Of a stretch of 64,000 nucleotides of DNA, positions 44,538 through 53,318 are shown one piece after another. The DNA is taken from assembly GCA_026391355.1 (NCBI GenBank), contig JAPLDH010000047.1, forward strand, positions 124,001 through 188,000. Reading direction: 5' to 3'. Under the pieces are notes generated by a model that worked only from the letters and a program-made list of their open reading frames with translations, was not told where the DNA came from and made no database searches. The stretch is from Bacteroidota bacterium. GTDB taxonomy: Bacteria; Bacteroidota; Bacteroidia; Bacteroidales; FEN-979. The translations under genes were made by a program, and so were the position numbers. How positions within the stretch are numbered: position 1 is the stretch's first letter; each line of letters opens with the position of its first letter.

Positions 44538-45663
44538 TTGGAACTGCATGTTTTTTAAGTTGATGAAAATATGCAGCAAAAGGCCGGTAAGCCAGATGAG
44601 ACCATTTTGAGAAAGGTACTTCAATCAGGATCATCGGTACAAGGATCGCCATGTGGGCGATATACGAAAAATAAGTGGCCATGGGCATACCATTGATCCT
44701 GAAAATATGGATCAGGATACCTGTAACAACTGTTCCGGTGAGCATGGCAAGAAATAACCAGTCACTCACATGTGAGAATTTGAATTTGATGTCTTTATGG
44801 ATGATACGGCCGATAATTGCAAATCCCAAACCAAACAATAAACCAAAAGTCGCATAATATCCGAGGAGTCGCTGTGGATCATAGAAAGGCAGTATCTCTT
44901 CTGTCTGAAACCATTTAAGAAAAACAACAATTACAATGAACATAATGGTATATCCCGACATAAGGAACCAATGTGAAAGCCAGTACTTTTTATCATCACA
45001 TTTTGAGAATTTCGGCTGAACTGCAAAATTGAAAATTAACAGCCAGAATTCACGGATGTGTACCCATAATGAAACCTTGGTTGTGCTGTTTTTCCAGATG
45101 ATCTTGTAATACATCCTGAAAATATTTGAAATAAGCAGGGAAGCTACCACAAAAGCCATGCTCCAGTCGAATGGTTCAATGATCCCTATTGGAGCAAATG
45201 AATTTACTCTGACACCGCCTTGAGCTGTGAGGGTAGTATCGAATTTTATCCCGAAGGAGGGCAGAATAAACAGGAAGGTGATGACTACAAGGGAGGCAAA
45301 GAAGAGTATGAAACCGAGCTCCCATGTTTCGGATGTATAGAACTTCTTAGATAGGCCTGTCCAATCATACAATGATGTAAGATAGCGTCGGAGTGACATC
45401 ATCAGCTCTCCCGGGTTCGCATCCCTCGGACAGGTTTTGGTACAATCCCCGCAATAGTAGCAGAGCCAAGGCTCCACGCTTGATTCGATGGGTCCTTTGA
45501 GTCCCATCTGCATCAGTCTGATCTTTTTTCTCGGAAAAAGAAACCCTTCTTCTGATAATGGACACATTGCAGTACACGTTCCGCAATGATAACAGGCGTT
45601 CCAGTCGCCAATACCGTATTTGATCAGTTCATTTCTCAGATCGGGTTGAACACGGATACTCAT
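44533..45663 (-). CDS. QmoC-like membrane Fe-S subunit (HdrC-HdrE type fusion)
   Basis: The soluble N-terminal part of this 376-residue protein has two [4Fe-4S] clusters (CYHCGTCTAMCP, Cys24-34; CYYCGDCTKTCP, Cys68-78) as in HdrC. From about residue 110 on there are about six membrane helices, as in the cytochrome-b-like HdrE/NarI part of QmoC. A QmoC-like protein can pass electrons between HdrA-type subunits and the menaquinone pool. It lies between the two hdrA paralogues. The operon has no HdrB (CCG-domain) gene, so heterodisulfide is probably not the substrate. Confidence 0.87.
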   Translation of the reverse strand: MSIRVQPDLRNELIKYGIGDWNACYHCGTCTAMCPLSEEGFLFPRKKIRLMQMGLKGPIESSVEPWLCYYCGDCTKTCPRDANPGELMMSLRRYLTSLYDWTGLSKKFYTSETWELGFILFFASLVVITFLFILPSFGIKFDTTLTAQGGVRVNSFAPIGIIEPFDWSMAFVVASLLISNIFRMYYKIIWKNSTTKVSLWVHIREFWLLIFNFAVQPKFSKCDDKKYWLSHWFLMSGYTIMFIVIVVFLKWFQTEEILPFYDPQRLLGYYATFGLLFGLGFAIIGRIIHKDIKFKFSHVSDWLFLAMLTGTVVTGILIHIFRINGMPMATYFSYIAHMAILVPMILIEVPFSKWSHLAYRPFAAYFHQLKKHAVPK

Positions 45664-45678
45664 GGTTGTTTCTCCTTA

Positions 45679-47481
45679 TTATTGAATCAGTGTTAGTTCT
45701 TTGATCCTGCTTTCAACAGCAGATAATGATATAGTAGAAAGTCCATTACTTACTTTACCTCTTAAAATGCTCTGGATGACCCTTGCGGCTGCTGCTGATC
45801 CCTGCGCAACGGAGTCGGGAATATCTTTTGGTCCCTGGCAGGCGCCGGCCATGGAGATGCCTCCCCTGAAAGTTCCGGTTGGATCCACATTATAATTGGC
45901 TTCTTCAAACCAGCCACATTCGGTGACCGGGATACCGAGCATTTTACTAAGTTTGAGATTATCTTCCCCTGGTTCCAGGCCGATTGAAAGTACGACCATA
46001 TCCACATAGTTTGCAATCAATGTTCCTTGCAGGATATCCTCTCCACGCAAAAGAAGTTTACCCCCTTTTTCTTCAACCTTGGCTGTCTTGCCACGGATCA
46101 TGGATACACCTTCTTCCTTTATTCTTTCATAAAACTCTTCATATCCTTTACCAAATGCGCGCATATCAATAAAATATTCAAACACTTCAGCTTCCGGAAG
46201 TTTTTCCAGCACAAGGTGGGAGAATTTAAGGGAATACATGCAACAAACCCTTGAACAGTATTTGTTATAATTTTTATCCCTGCTTCCGACACAATGGATG
46301 ATGGCAATTTTCTCCGGTTTACCCGATTCATTATTAAATATCCAATTGCCCTTTTTGTCCTGAGAACGGTATTGGATATTTCCACCGGTAGGTCCCGAAG
46401 CATTGAGAAGGCGCTCAAATTCCAGGGAATTCAGAACATTCTTGAATTTCCCATATCCAAACTGTTCCATCCGGCTTGCTTCAAAAGGCTTATAACCGGT
46501 GGCAACGATAATATTCCCGACATTGATAGTAATATCCTGGTCCTGTTCATCCAGGTTGATACAATCCGGTACAGGGCATGCTTTGACACAGGCTTTGCAC
46601 TTTCCATTTTTAATGTATATGCAACTTTCAGCGTCAATCAGGTATTTATTGGGCACTGCCTGTGGAAATGGAATATAAATCGCTTTTCGCATGGTTGTTC
46701 CTGCATCGAATTCACTGGGTGCCTGGGCCGGACATTTTTCGGCACATGTGCCACAACCTATACAGGTGGCGACATTCACTTTTCTTGCTTTCTGACGGAC
46801 TACAACGTTAAAATTTCCGGGTGTGCCGTTCACTTCAATGACTTCACAATAACTCATCAGCCGGATGTTCGGGTTCTGGTTAACCTCTACCATCTTGGGT
46901 GTCAGAATACATGCGGCACAGTCGAGCGTAGGAAATGTTTTATCAAATGTTGCCATTTTCCCACCAATTGTCCCTGTTTTCTCCACCAGGTAGACGAGGC
47001 TATTCCCGTTGGCAATTTCGAGGGAAGCTTGTATTCCTGCTATTCCGCCGCCAATAACAAGCGTAGCAGGATTAACAGGGGAATCATCAGCGATGGCGAC
47101 AATCTCGAATGGAATATCTGATACGGCACAGGCAAGCAATGCTTTGGCCCGGTCCATGTCATTTGTGAGTGAAAGTCCGTAATCATTGAAGCTCACAATT
47201 GTGACATTATCAGGATCTTTACCGGTCATTGCCATCACCTTGGAAAACAAGGTTTTCACCGTTCCTGCCATCATTCCTGCTATGATCAGCCTGTTCAGGT
47301 TATGCGTTTCGATCTTTTTAATGATGTTTTCTTCATTCCAGGGAAAGTCATTATAAGACCATATATTACTAACATTTGCAACCCCCTTAAGGTAGCTGTA
47401 CAATTCATTATAATCCAAAGGATCGGGGATCAATTCAGGATGTTTATACAAGAATACCCCGGTTTGCTCAGTATTTTTCAT
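45679..47481 (-). CDS. hdrA: HdrA-like flavoprotein, paralogue A
   Basis: This 600-residue protein keeps the FAD site (VIGGGIAGIQASLEIA, about 142-157) and the internal Cys motif TFPTLDCAACILTPKM (Cys188, Cys191). It also has the internal ferredoxin insert (CIGCGTCAEKCP, Cys240-250; CKACVKACPVPDC). Its N-terminal domain has lost all usual cluster Cys: VFLYKHPE replaces C-x-C-G, SYNDFP replaces the Y-x-C-S region, and AGMMAG replaces CSPR. The C-terminal ferredoxin pair is also absent. The losses mirror those in paralogue B, suggesting a heterodimer. It is the first gene of the operon. Confidence 0.9.
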   Translation of the reverse strand: MKNTEQTGVFLYKHPELIPDPLDYNELYSYLKGVANVSNIWSYNDFPWNEENIIKKIETHNLNRLIIAGMMAGTVKTLFSKVMAMTGKDPDNVTIVSFNDYGLSLTNDMDRAKALLACAVSDIPFEIVAIADDSPVNPATLVIGGGIAGIQASLEIANGNSLVYLVEKTGTIGGKMATFDKTFPTLDCAACILTPKMVEVNQNPNIRLMSYCEVIEVNGTPGNFNVVVRQKARKVNVATCIGCGTCAEKCPAQAPSEFDAGTTMRKAIYIPFPQAVPNKYLIDAESCIYIKNGKCKACVKACPVPDCINLDEQDQDITINVGNIIVATGYKPFEASRMEQFGYGKFKNVLNSLEFERLLNASGPTGGNIQYRSQDKKGNWIFNNESGKPEKIAIIHCVGSRDKNYNKYCSRVCCMYSLKFSHLVLEKLPEAEVFEYFIDMRAFGKGYEEFYERIKEEGVSMIRGKTAKVEEKGGKLLLRGEDILQGTLIANYVDMVVLSIGLEPGEDNLKLSKMLGIPVTECGWFEEANYNVDPTGTFRGGISMAGACQGPKDIPDSVAQGSAAAARVIQSILRGKVSNGLSTISLSAVESRIKELTLIQ

Positions 47482-47513
47482 GTTTTGAAGAATATCTGTG
47501 ACTGAACGTTCTA

Positions 47514-47531
47514 TTGTTAATTAATTAACAA
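47514..47531. promoter_or_regulatory. Crp/Fnr-like dyad before the hdr-mvh operon
   Basis: TTGTTA-ATTAAT-TAACAA is an 18-bp perfect palindrome. It has the same arms and spacing as the dyad at 35291-35308. It lies 33 bp ahead of the first operon start. Confidence 0.55.
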
Positions 47532-47558
47532 ATTAAAAAAAATAAAGTCGTTAAAACA

Positions 47559-47572
47559 ATGACATTTGTCAT
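47559..47572. promoter_or_regulatory. Second dyad before the hdr-mvh operon
   Basis: ATGACA-TT-TGTCAT is a perfect 14-bp dyad between the Crp/Fnr gene and the operon. The 6-2-6 layout is one used by some Crp/Fnr-family proteins. Which protein binds is unknown. Confidence 0.4.
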
Positions 47573-47637
47573 ATTCTGAAAGAAAGTTAAGAAAAGGTAA
47601 AAAAAATCAGGAAGGATAGGATGGGTGCTACGGAAAT

Positions 47638-48351
47638 TTATATTGAAATGTTAGCCAGGCGTGTTAATTCTTCATTATTGGTGATGAAAATTTTTCTTCC
47701 TTTTATGGAAATAAGTTTTTCATCCTTAAATTCAGATAAAAGGCGGATAACTGTTTCAGGCGCTGTACCGATGATGTTTGACAGGTCGTTACGGGTAAGA
47801 TTCAGATATGTTTTATCAGGATTAGTAGATTTTGCATTGAAAGATTTATTGAGAAAAATCAGCGCTTCTGCCAGTCGTTCTTTAACAGGTTTCTGGGCAA
47901 GTGAAGTCATTTTTAATTCTGCTTCTTCAATAAGCTGGCTCAATGTAAGGATGAGCAACCGGGTAAATTCCGGATATTTGACCATCAACTGGAAAAAATC
48001 AGTCTTGGTCACAAAACAGACATAGGAATCTTCAAGAGCGGAGGCAGATGTTGTGTGGTTATTACCGGTAACCAATGCTTTCAGCCCTATAAATTCACCT
48101 GGGAGCACGAAACGGATAATATATTCACGGCCATCATTTCCTTGTTTGTAAACTTTAACTTTTCCTTCCATCAGGCAATAGATGCCGACAGTTTTATGAC
48201 CTTCATGATAGATGTCTTCACCTTTCCTGTAAAAATGGACACTTTTCTGGTTATTCAGATAAAGAAGATCCGCATTATCCAGAGAGGAGGAAAACATCGA
48301 TTTTCCCGCCGGACATGTTTCGCATGTGAACTCTTTTGACCGTTTTACCAC
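47638..48351 (-). CDS. Crp/Fnr-family transcriptional regulator
   Basis: The cNMP-binding-type effector domain of this 237-residue protein spans about residues 20-140 (FYRKGEDIYHEG, GIYCLMEGKVKVYKQG, VLPGEFIGLKALV). A Crp-type helix-turn-helix lies near the C-terminus (LTRNDLSNIIGTAPETVIRLLSEFKDEKLISI). The N-terminus has a CETC pair (Cys10, Cys13), but the full FNR cluster set is not evident. The start is GTG. It is upstream of, and on the same strand as, the hdr-mvh operon, so it is the best candidate for the dyads found before the hydrogenase operons. Confidence 0.9.
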   Translation of the reverse strand: MVKRSKEFTCETCPAGKSMFSSSLDNADLLYLNNQKSVHFYRKGEDIYHEGHKTVGIYCLMEGKVKVYKQGNDGREYIIRFVLPGEFIGLKALVTGNNHTTSASALEDSYVCFVTKTDFFQLMVKYPEFTRLLILTLSQLIEEAELKMTSLAQKPVKERLAEALIFLNKSFNAKSTNPDKTYLNLTRNDLSNIIGTAPETVIRLLSEFKDEKLISIKGRKIFITNNEELTRLANISI

Positions 48352-48378
48352 TGTTGCTTAGGGGAATGTTATTATAGG

Positions 48379-48386
48379 CAAATATA
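48379..48386 (-). promoter_or_regulatory. Candidate -7 box of the Crp/Fnr gene
   Basis: TATATTTG on the minus strand matches TAnnTTTG and lies 27 bp ahead of the GTG start. A TTG about 18 nt further upstream can serve as the -33 element. Confidence 0.5.
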
Positions 48387-48629
48387 GGATAATTTTTAAA
48401 AAGCAAGTACAAGACAACACTTTGTCAAAATGGTTTACCCTCTTAATAAAGAAAAACCCCTTGCCGGTATTCTGACAGCCCCCACCCTTACCTCCCCCAC
48501 GCAAGGAAGGGATCAATAGAACGCTTGCTAACATTATGGTAGACCTTTAGGAGAGCCGTCGATGCCGTATTTTCCAGTGGTCAGGTCGAATGCTTTTTCC
48601 GTTAAGTGTTTGAAAGATAATTGAGTAGA

Positions 48630-48742
48630 GAATATTGAACAACGAAGTCTGAATTAAGAAGAGGTGTGCGATGTGAGTGGTCGTTCTGCAACACTCCCTC
48701 GCTCATGCCTCTTCAAACTTCAAAAATCGTTGATCAATATTC
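48630..48742. repeat. 113-nt imperfect inverted repeat
   Basis: The outer 16-bp arms (48630-48645 and 48727-48742) pair with one mismatch. Inner arms GAAGAGG (48658-48664) and CCTCTTC (48708-48714) share the same centre. The AATATTGAACAACGA word looks like a dispersed Bacteroidota palindromic repeat (MITE-like). No protein is encoded. Confidence 0.6.
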
Positions 48743-48758
48743 GATATTCATGTAAAAA

Positions 48759-49466
48759 TCAGAATAGTCCCCTGCAAATCCAGATTATTCCGACAACGAT
48801 GGCAAGTGCCCCGCCTGAAAAAGTAAACCATTTCAGGAAGATCTGTTTTTCCCTGACAAAGGATTGAAATGCAACAAAGCCAAGGATAAATGCGAAGATA
48901 ACCATGACCACAATAGTGCCGGTCGCAAAGGCAATGATGTAGATCAATGATGCGGTGAATGTAGTAAAGGCCAGGGAGGGAAGAAGTGCAACGAGGTGGC
49001 TGAATCCTGAGAATCCATGAACTATTCCAATGAACAGAGCGGTAAAAGCATTCTCCTTCACCACTTTTTCATGGGTATGGTCATGATCATGCTCTATATC
49101 ATGGGTATGCGGGTGAATGTGCGCATAAAGGAAGGGTTTGGTGTGGAAGTGTGTATGTGGCCTGTTTTTGTGCACATGCCGGCGATAGGTTCTGATAATG
49201 GCCCAGCTTCCAATCCCAATAAGAAGGAAACCGATGATAAGGTCGCTGTGTTCAGCTATGGAATCAACCGGTATGAATTTCTTGAAAAGAAGGAATACTC
49301 CCCAAATAAGGAGCATTCCGATGGTATGTCCCAACCCCCAGGAAAATCCTATAAGCCATGATTTTTTCCTGCTGTCAATTGCAAGTGGCGTTACTGCTGC
49401 AAGATGATCGGGGCCGGTGACCACATGCGCCATACTTGCTGCGATTCCGGTGAGGAAAATGACCAT
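48759..49466 (-). CDS. Nickel/cobalt transporter-like membrane protein
   Basis: This 235-residue protein has about six membrane helices. The first helix contains HVVTGPDHLAAVTPLAID, a metal-transport motif of the HupE/UreH/NiCoT type. A cytoplasmic loop is very His-rich (HTHDIEHDHDHTHE), as expected for nickel binding. A later helix has GIVHGFSGFSHLVAL. Placement between the [NiFe] operon and hyp genes supports nickel uptake for hydrogenase. It is divergent from hypF. Confidence 0.85.
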   Translation of the reverse strand: MVIFLTGIAASMAHVVTGPDHLAAVTPLAIDSRKKSWLIGFSWGLGHTIGMLLIWGVFLLFKKFIPVDSIAEHSDLIIGFLLIGIGSWAIIRTYRRHVHKNRPHTHFHTKPFLYAHIHPHTHDIEHDHDHTHEKVVKENAFTALFIGIVHGFSGFSHLVALLPSLAFTTFTASLIYIIAFATGTIVVMVIFAFILGFVAFQSFVREKQIFLKWFTFSGGALAIVVGIIWICRGLF

Positions 49467-49524
49467 GGAGGATTTTTGAAAGGGTAAATGTAAACCGAAT
49501 CAATCAAAAAAAAAAATTAGTTAT

Positions 49525-49624
49525 AGGTGACAAGGTGACACGGGAAAAATTAAAAGTCAAAAGTCAAATATCAATAAACAGCAAACTGGAAACAGCAAAC
49601 TGGGAACTGGTCAATGGTAAATGG
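49525..49624. repeat. 8-nt then 7-nt periodic array before hypF
   Basis: Two AGGTGACA octads (49525-49540) are followed, after a short irregular stretch, by ten heptads in one register from 49552 to 49624. The heptads include AAAAGTC, AGCAAAC and TGGTMAA. The last words repeat those at 39208-39257. The array ends about 40 bp before the hypF start. Confidence 0.7.
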
Positions 49625-49664
49625 AAGAACTTTCCTATTTTTACACCTCCATCCGGAAAGTGAA

Positions 49665-51983
49665 ATGCTAAAAGAGACCACCTCCATCCTCATCCATGTC
49701 ACCGGCCTTGTTCAGGGTGTTGGATTCCGTCCGTTTATTCACAGGTTAGCACATAAGTACGGGTTAACAGGTTGGGTAAGGAATACGAATGAAAATGTGA
49801 TTATCTGGATTGAGGGAGGAAAAGGAGAGGCAGATCATTTTTTAGAAACCTTGCGAACGGAATGTCCTGAGGCTGCCATCATTGAAGATATCATGACAGA
49901 TAGTGTCCTGCCTGAGGGATTCACTTCATTTCAAATAATCAAAAGTCAGGATGTTTCGGAGGAAGTGACCGGTATCAGCCCGGACATTTCAGTTTGCAAT
50001 GATTGTTTGGAAGACATGGAAAATGAAGGTACCCGTCATGATTACCCCTTTGTGAATTGCACCAATTGTGGCCCGCGGTTCACTATTATCAGGGATCTGC
50101 CTTATGACAGGAAAAATACCACGATGGAGCCTTTTCCACTATGTGATCATTGTAAAAAGGAATTTGAAGATATTGAAGACAGGCGATTTCATGCCCAGCC
50201 GGTTGCATGCTCTGTTTGCGGTCCGGAATATCGGATATGGATTTCAGGGAAAGAGGTTTCATCTGATATCCATGATATCATAGACAGGTCAGTTCAAATT
50301 CTTGAGTCAGGTGGTTTACTTGCAGTTAAAGGGCTGGGAGGAATGCACCTGGCCTGCGACCCATTTAATGATGCTGCTGTTGAAAAGCTCAGAAACATTA
50401 AATCGAGGGAAGGAAAACCATTTGCCTTGATGTTCAAAAATATTGATTGTGCCAGGGAATATACTGATATCAGTGAGGAAGAAGAGGCATCCCTGACCTC
50501 CTGGCGCAGGCCCATCGTATTATTACAACAAAAAACAAAAAACCACGGAACTACTGGTCCAGTGGATTCTTACAAGAACTCTGCACTTTCAGCAAAGGTG
50601 AATGCCGGTCTCGAAAGCATCGGGGTCATGTTCCCATATATGCCTTTCCATCATATGCTCTTGCAACGGGTACACATTTGTGCGATCATTCTGACCAGTG
50701 GTAATTTAAGCAGTGAACCCATCCTCACGGAAAATGAAAAAGCCATTAACACCTTTTCTTTACTGGTTGATGCAGTAATTGTGCATAACCGTGAAATTTG
50801 GAACAGGACGGATGATTCGGTGGTGAGAATAATCAATGGGAAAGAACGGCTCATCCGCCGGTCACGGGGATACGTTCCCATGCCTGTTAACACATCACTG
50901 AACGTTGATGGGATTATTGCCTTCGGCGCTGAACTGAACAACTGTTTTTGTGTTGGTAAGGGGCAAAAAGCTATTTTTAGTCAGCATATCGGTGATCTGA
51001 AAGGGTTGGAAACAACGCTTTTCTACGAACAGACAATCGACCGGTTCATTCGTTTGTTCCGGATAAAACCGGTGCTGGCGGTTGTAGATATGCATCCCGA
51101 CTACATAAGCACAAAGACAGGAATGAATTTCAGGGATCTGCCTGTTATCAGTGTTCAGCATCATCATGCACATATCGCCTCCTGTATGGTGCAGCATGGA
51201 TTGGATGAGAAGGTGATCGGCGTGGCGCTGGATGGGACGGGTTACGGTGATGACGGAAAAATATGGGGTGCAGAATTCATGGTATGCGATTTAACCGGTT
51301 ACAAAAGAATAAACAATTTTGAATACATACCCTTACCGGGAGGAGACATAGCTGCTGAGGAACCCTGGAGGATGGCCGTATCTTATCTCTACCGGGTTTT
51401 CGGAACTTCTTTCCGGGATTTAAAACTTCCTTTCCTGGAAGAACTGAGCACTGCAAAGACACAAATGCTGGTTCAGATGATTGACCGCAAAATAAATTGT
51501 CCACCTGTTTCAAGCGCCGGACGGCTTTTTGATGCTGTTTCTTCACTCCTGAACTTATGCCAGGTGGCAACATTCCCCGCTGAGGGGCCTATGCGTATCG
51601 AATCGGTCATTACAGCAGGGATCGGGGAACGGTATCATTTTCAATATGACGGACCCCTTAATTTTGATATAACCATCCGGGAAATTGTACGGGATATTTT
51701 AAATAATGTGGATACCGGGATTATCTCGGCAAAATTTCACAACACAATAATTTACGCTATCTTTGAAAATGTTAAAAAAATTCGGGAACAAGAGGATATT
51801 AATAAGGTGGTATTATCGGGAGGGGTTTTTCAGAATGCCATTATTCTTTCAGGTTGTGAAGATCTCCTCAGGGCCAGGGATTTTGAAGTTTATTCCCATT
51901 TATCAATACCTGCAAATGATGGAGGTATTGCACTGGGACAATTGATCATAGCAGCAAAAAGGAGAGAAAAGAAATGTGTTTAG
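49665..51983 (+). CDS. hypF: [NiFe]-hydrogenase maturation protein HypF (carbamoyltransferase)
   Basis: This 772-residue protein has the full HypF layout: an acylphosphatase domain (GLVQGVGFRPFIHRLA), two zinc fingers (CNDCLEDM...CTNCGPRF and CDHCKKEF...CSVCGPEY), a YrdC-like domain (LAVKGLGGMHLACD) and a Kae1-like domain with HHHAHIASC. It makes the thiocarbamate on HypE from carbamoyl phosphate. The start at 49665 (MLKETTSILIHVTG) was preferred over an upstream in-frame ATG that lies in the repeat array. It overlaps hypC by 10 bp. Confidence 0.95.
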   Translation: MLKETTSILIHVTGLVQGVGFRPFIHRLAHKYGLTGWVRNTNENVIIWIEGGKGEADHFLETLRTECPEAAIIEDIMTDSVLPEGFTSFQIIKSQDVSEEVTGISPDISVCNDCLEDMENEGTRHDYPFVNCTNCGPRFTIIRDLPYDRKNTTMEPFPLCDHCKKEFEDIEDRRFHAQPVACSVCGPEYRIWISGKEVSSDIHDIIDRSVQILESGGLLAVKGLGGMHLACDPFNDAAVEKLRNIKSREGKPFALMFKNIDCAREYTDISEEEEASLTSWRRPIVLLQQKTKNHGTTGPVDSYKNSALSAKVNAGLESIGVMFPYMPFHHMLLQRVHICAIILTSGNLSSEPILTENEKAINTFSLLVDAVIVHNREIWNRTDDSVVRIINGKERLIRRSRGYVPMPVNTSLNVDGIIAFGAELNNCFCVGKGQKAIFSQHIGDLKGLETTLFYEQTIDRFIRLFRIKPVLAVVDMHPDYISTKTGMNFRDLPVISVQHHHAHIASCMVQHGLDEKVIGVALDGTGYGDDGKIWGAEFMVCDLTGYKRINNFEYIPLPGGDIAAEEPWRMAVSYLYRVFGTSFRDLKLPFLEELSTAKTQMLVQMIDRKINCPPVSSAGRLFDAVSSLLNLCQVATFPAEGPMRIESVITAGIGERYHFQYDGPLNFDITIREIVRDILNNVDTGIISAKFHNTIIYAIFENVKKIREQEDINKVVLSGGVFQNAIILSGCEDLLRARDFEVYSHLSIPANDGGIALGQLIIAAKRREKKCV

Positions 51984-52198
51984 GTGTCCCCGCAAGGGTT
52001 ATACGGGTCGAAGACAATGAAGCGCTTGTTGCAGTCGGAAGCGTTGAATACAAGGCAAGCCTTCTCCTGTTGGAGGATATTAAGGAGGGCGATTATATCA
52101 TCCTTCATGCAGGTTTTGCCATTGAAAAGGTAGATCCTGTTGAAGCCGGGGAGACCCTAAAGCTTTTTCTGGAAATCGAAAAGGATTTCCCTGAATAG
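51974..52198 (+). CDS. hypC: Hydrogenase assembly chaperone HypC
   Basis: This 74-residue protein starts with MCLGVPARV, so the essential Cys2 is present. It ends with a short acidic tail. HypC carries the Fe(CN)2CO unit with HypD and hands it to the large subunit. It overlaps hypF by 10 bp and is followed by hypD after 10 bp. Confidence 0.95.
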   Translation: MCLGVPARVIRVEDNEALVAVGSVEYKASLLLLEDIKEGDYIILHAGFAIEKVDPVEAGETLKLFLEIEKDFPE

Positions 52199-52208
52199 AG
52201 AGCAGCCA

Positions 52209-53288
52209 ATGAAATATGTTGATGAATATCGCGACAGGGAGCTGATTGAAACAGTCTCACAGGAGATAAAAAAAATCTCGAAAAAGAATATTTCCGTGAT
52301 GGAGGTTTGTGGTGGACATACCATGGCCATTCACAGGTTTGCACTCAATACAATGCTTCCTGATACTATCCGGTTGCTATCTGGACCGGGATGCCCTGTA
52401 TGCGTATCAAGCCAGTCATTTATTGATACTGCAGTCGAATACAGCAAAATTTCCGGGATGATCATAGCCACATACGGAGATCTTATCCGTGTTCCCGGTT
52501 CGCATTCTTCGCTGGAAAAGGAAAAGAGCAATGGAAGTGATATCCGGATCATTTATTCAGTATTGGAAGGGCTGGAGATTGCCCGTGCAAACCCGGAAAG
52601 AACGGTGATTTTTCCGGGCATCGGTTTTGAGACTACATCACCTGCAACGGCTGCCACTGTTATCAAAGCAAAAAGGGAAAATATATCCAATTTTTTTGTT
52701 CTCAGCGCCCATAAGATCATGCCTCCGGTCATGAAAGCGCTGGTAGAGGATGGGGTAAGGCTGAATGGCTTTATCGCACCCGGACATGTAAGTGCGATCA
52801 CAGGATCAGTGATTTACAATGACCTGGCTTCCCGTTACGGCCTGAGTGTAGTGATTTCCGGGTTTGAGCCGCTCGATATCATGCAATCCATTCTTATGCT
52901 TGTGAGGCAAATTGAAGCAGCTCACCCACAGGTCGAAATACAGTATAAAAGGGTGGTGAATAAGGAAGGGAATAAGATTGCGCAGGAATTGGTAAATCAC
53001 GTCTTTAGAACCTGTAACGATGATTGGAGGGGGTTGGGAATGATCACCTCCAGTGGATTATCCTTGTGTGATGAGTTTGCGGAATTTAACCCGAAAAGGC
53101 ATTTCAGGATCAACGTTCCGGAAACCATCGAGCCGAAGGGCTGCATATGCGGAAATATTTTACGGGGGATGAAAACGCCCCCGGATTGTAAAAATTTTGC
53201 AAAGGAGTGTACACCTATGAACCCGATGGGCGCCTGTATGGTATCGTCAGAGGGGACATGCGCGACCTATTATAAGTACAGAAACTAA
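52209..53288 (+). CDS. hypD: Hydrogenase maturation protein HypD
   Basis: This 359-residue protein has the conserved VCGGHTMAIHRF, GPGCPVCVS, GFETTSP and the C-terminal [4Fe-4S] region (CICGNILRG, CKNFAKECTPMNPMGACMVS, CATYY). With HypC it builds the Fe(CN)2CO group. It is in the middle of the hypFCDEAB series. Confidence 0.95.
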   Translation: MKYVDEYRDRELIETVSQEIKKISKKNISVMEVCGGHTMAIHRFALNTMLPDTIRLLSGPGCPVCVSSQSFIDTAVEYSKISGMIIATYGDLIRVPGSHSSLEKEKSNGSDIRIIYSVLEGLEIARANPERTVIFPGIGFETTSPATAATVIKAKRENISNFFVLSAHKIMPPVMKALVEDGVRLNGFIAPGHVSAITGSVIYNDLASRYGLSVVISGFEPLDIMQSILMLVRQIEAAHPQVEIQYKRVVNKEGNKIAQELVNHVFRTCNDDWRGLGMITSSGLSLCDEFAEFNPKRHFRINVPETIEPKGCICGNILRGMKTPPDCKNFAKECTPMNPMGACMVSSEGTCATYYKYRN

Positions 53289-53318
53289 AAGAATTGATAA
53301 TACAGGGAACCTGAACCG

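Larger units (their letters stand above)
48352..48758. other. Intergenic region between the regulator and the nickel transporter
   Basis: In this 407-bp gap no gene was seen. It contains the regulator's candidate promoter (48379-48386), a C-rich fragment around 48470-48510 that resembles the dispersed inverted repeats, and a 113-nt imperfect hairpin (48630-48742). Confidence 0.65.

Noticed and set aside
45679-47481. A pseudogene, because the N-terminal Cys of HdrA are missing
   Set aside because: The frame is intact, the other motifs are perfect, and the partner paralogue supplies the missing motifs.
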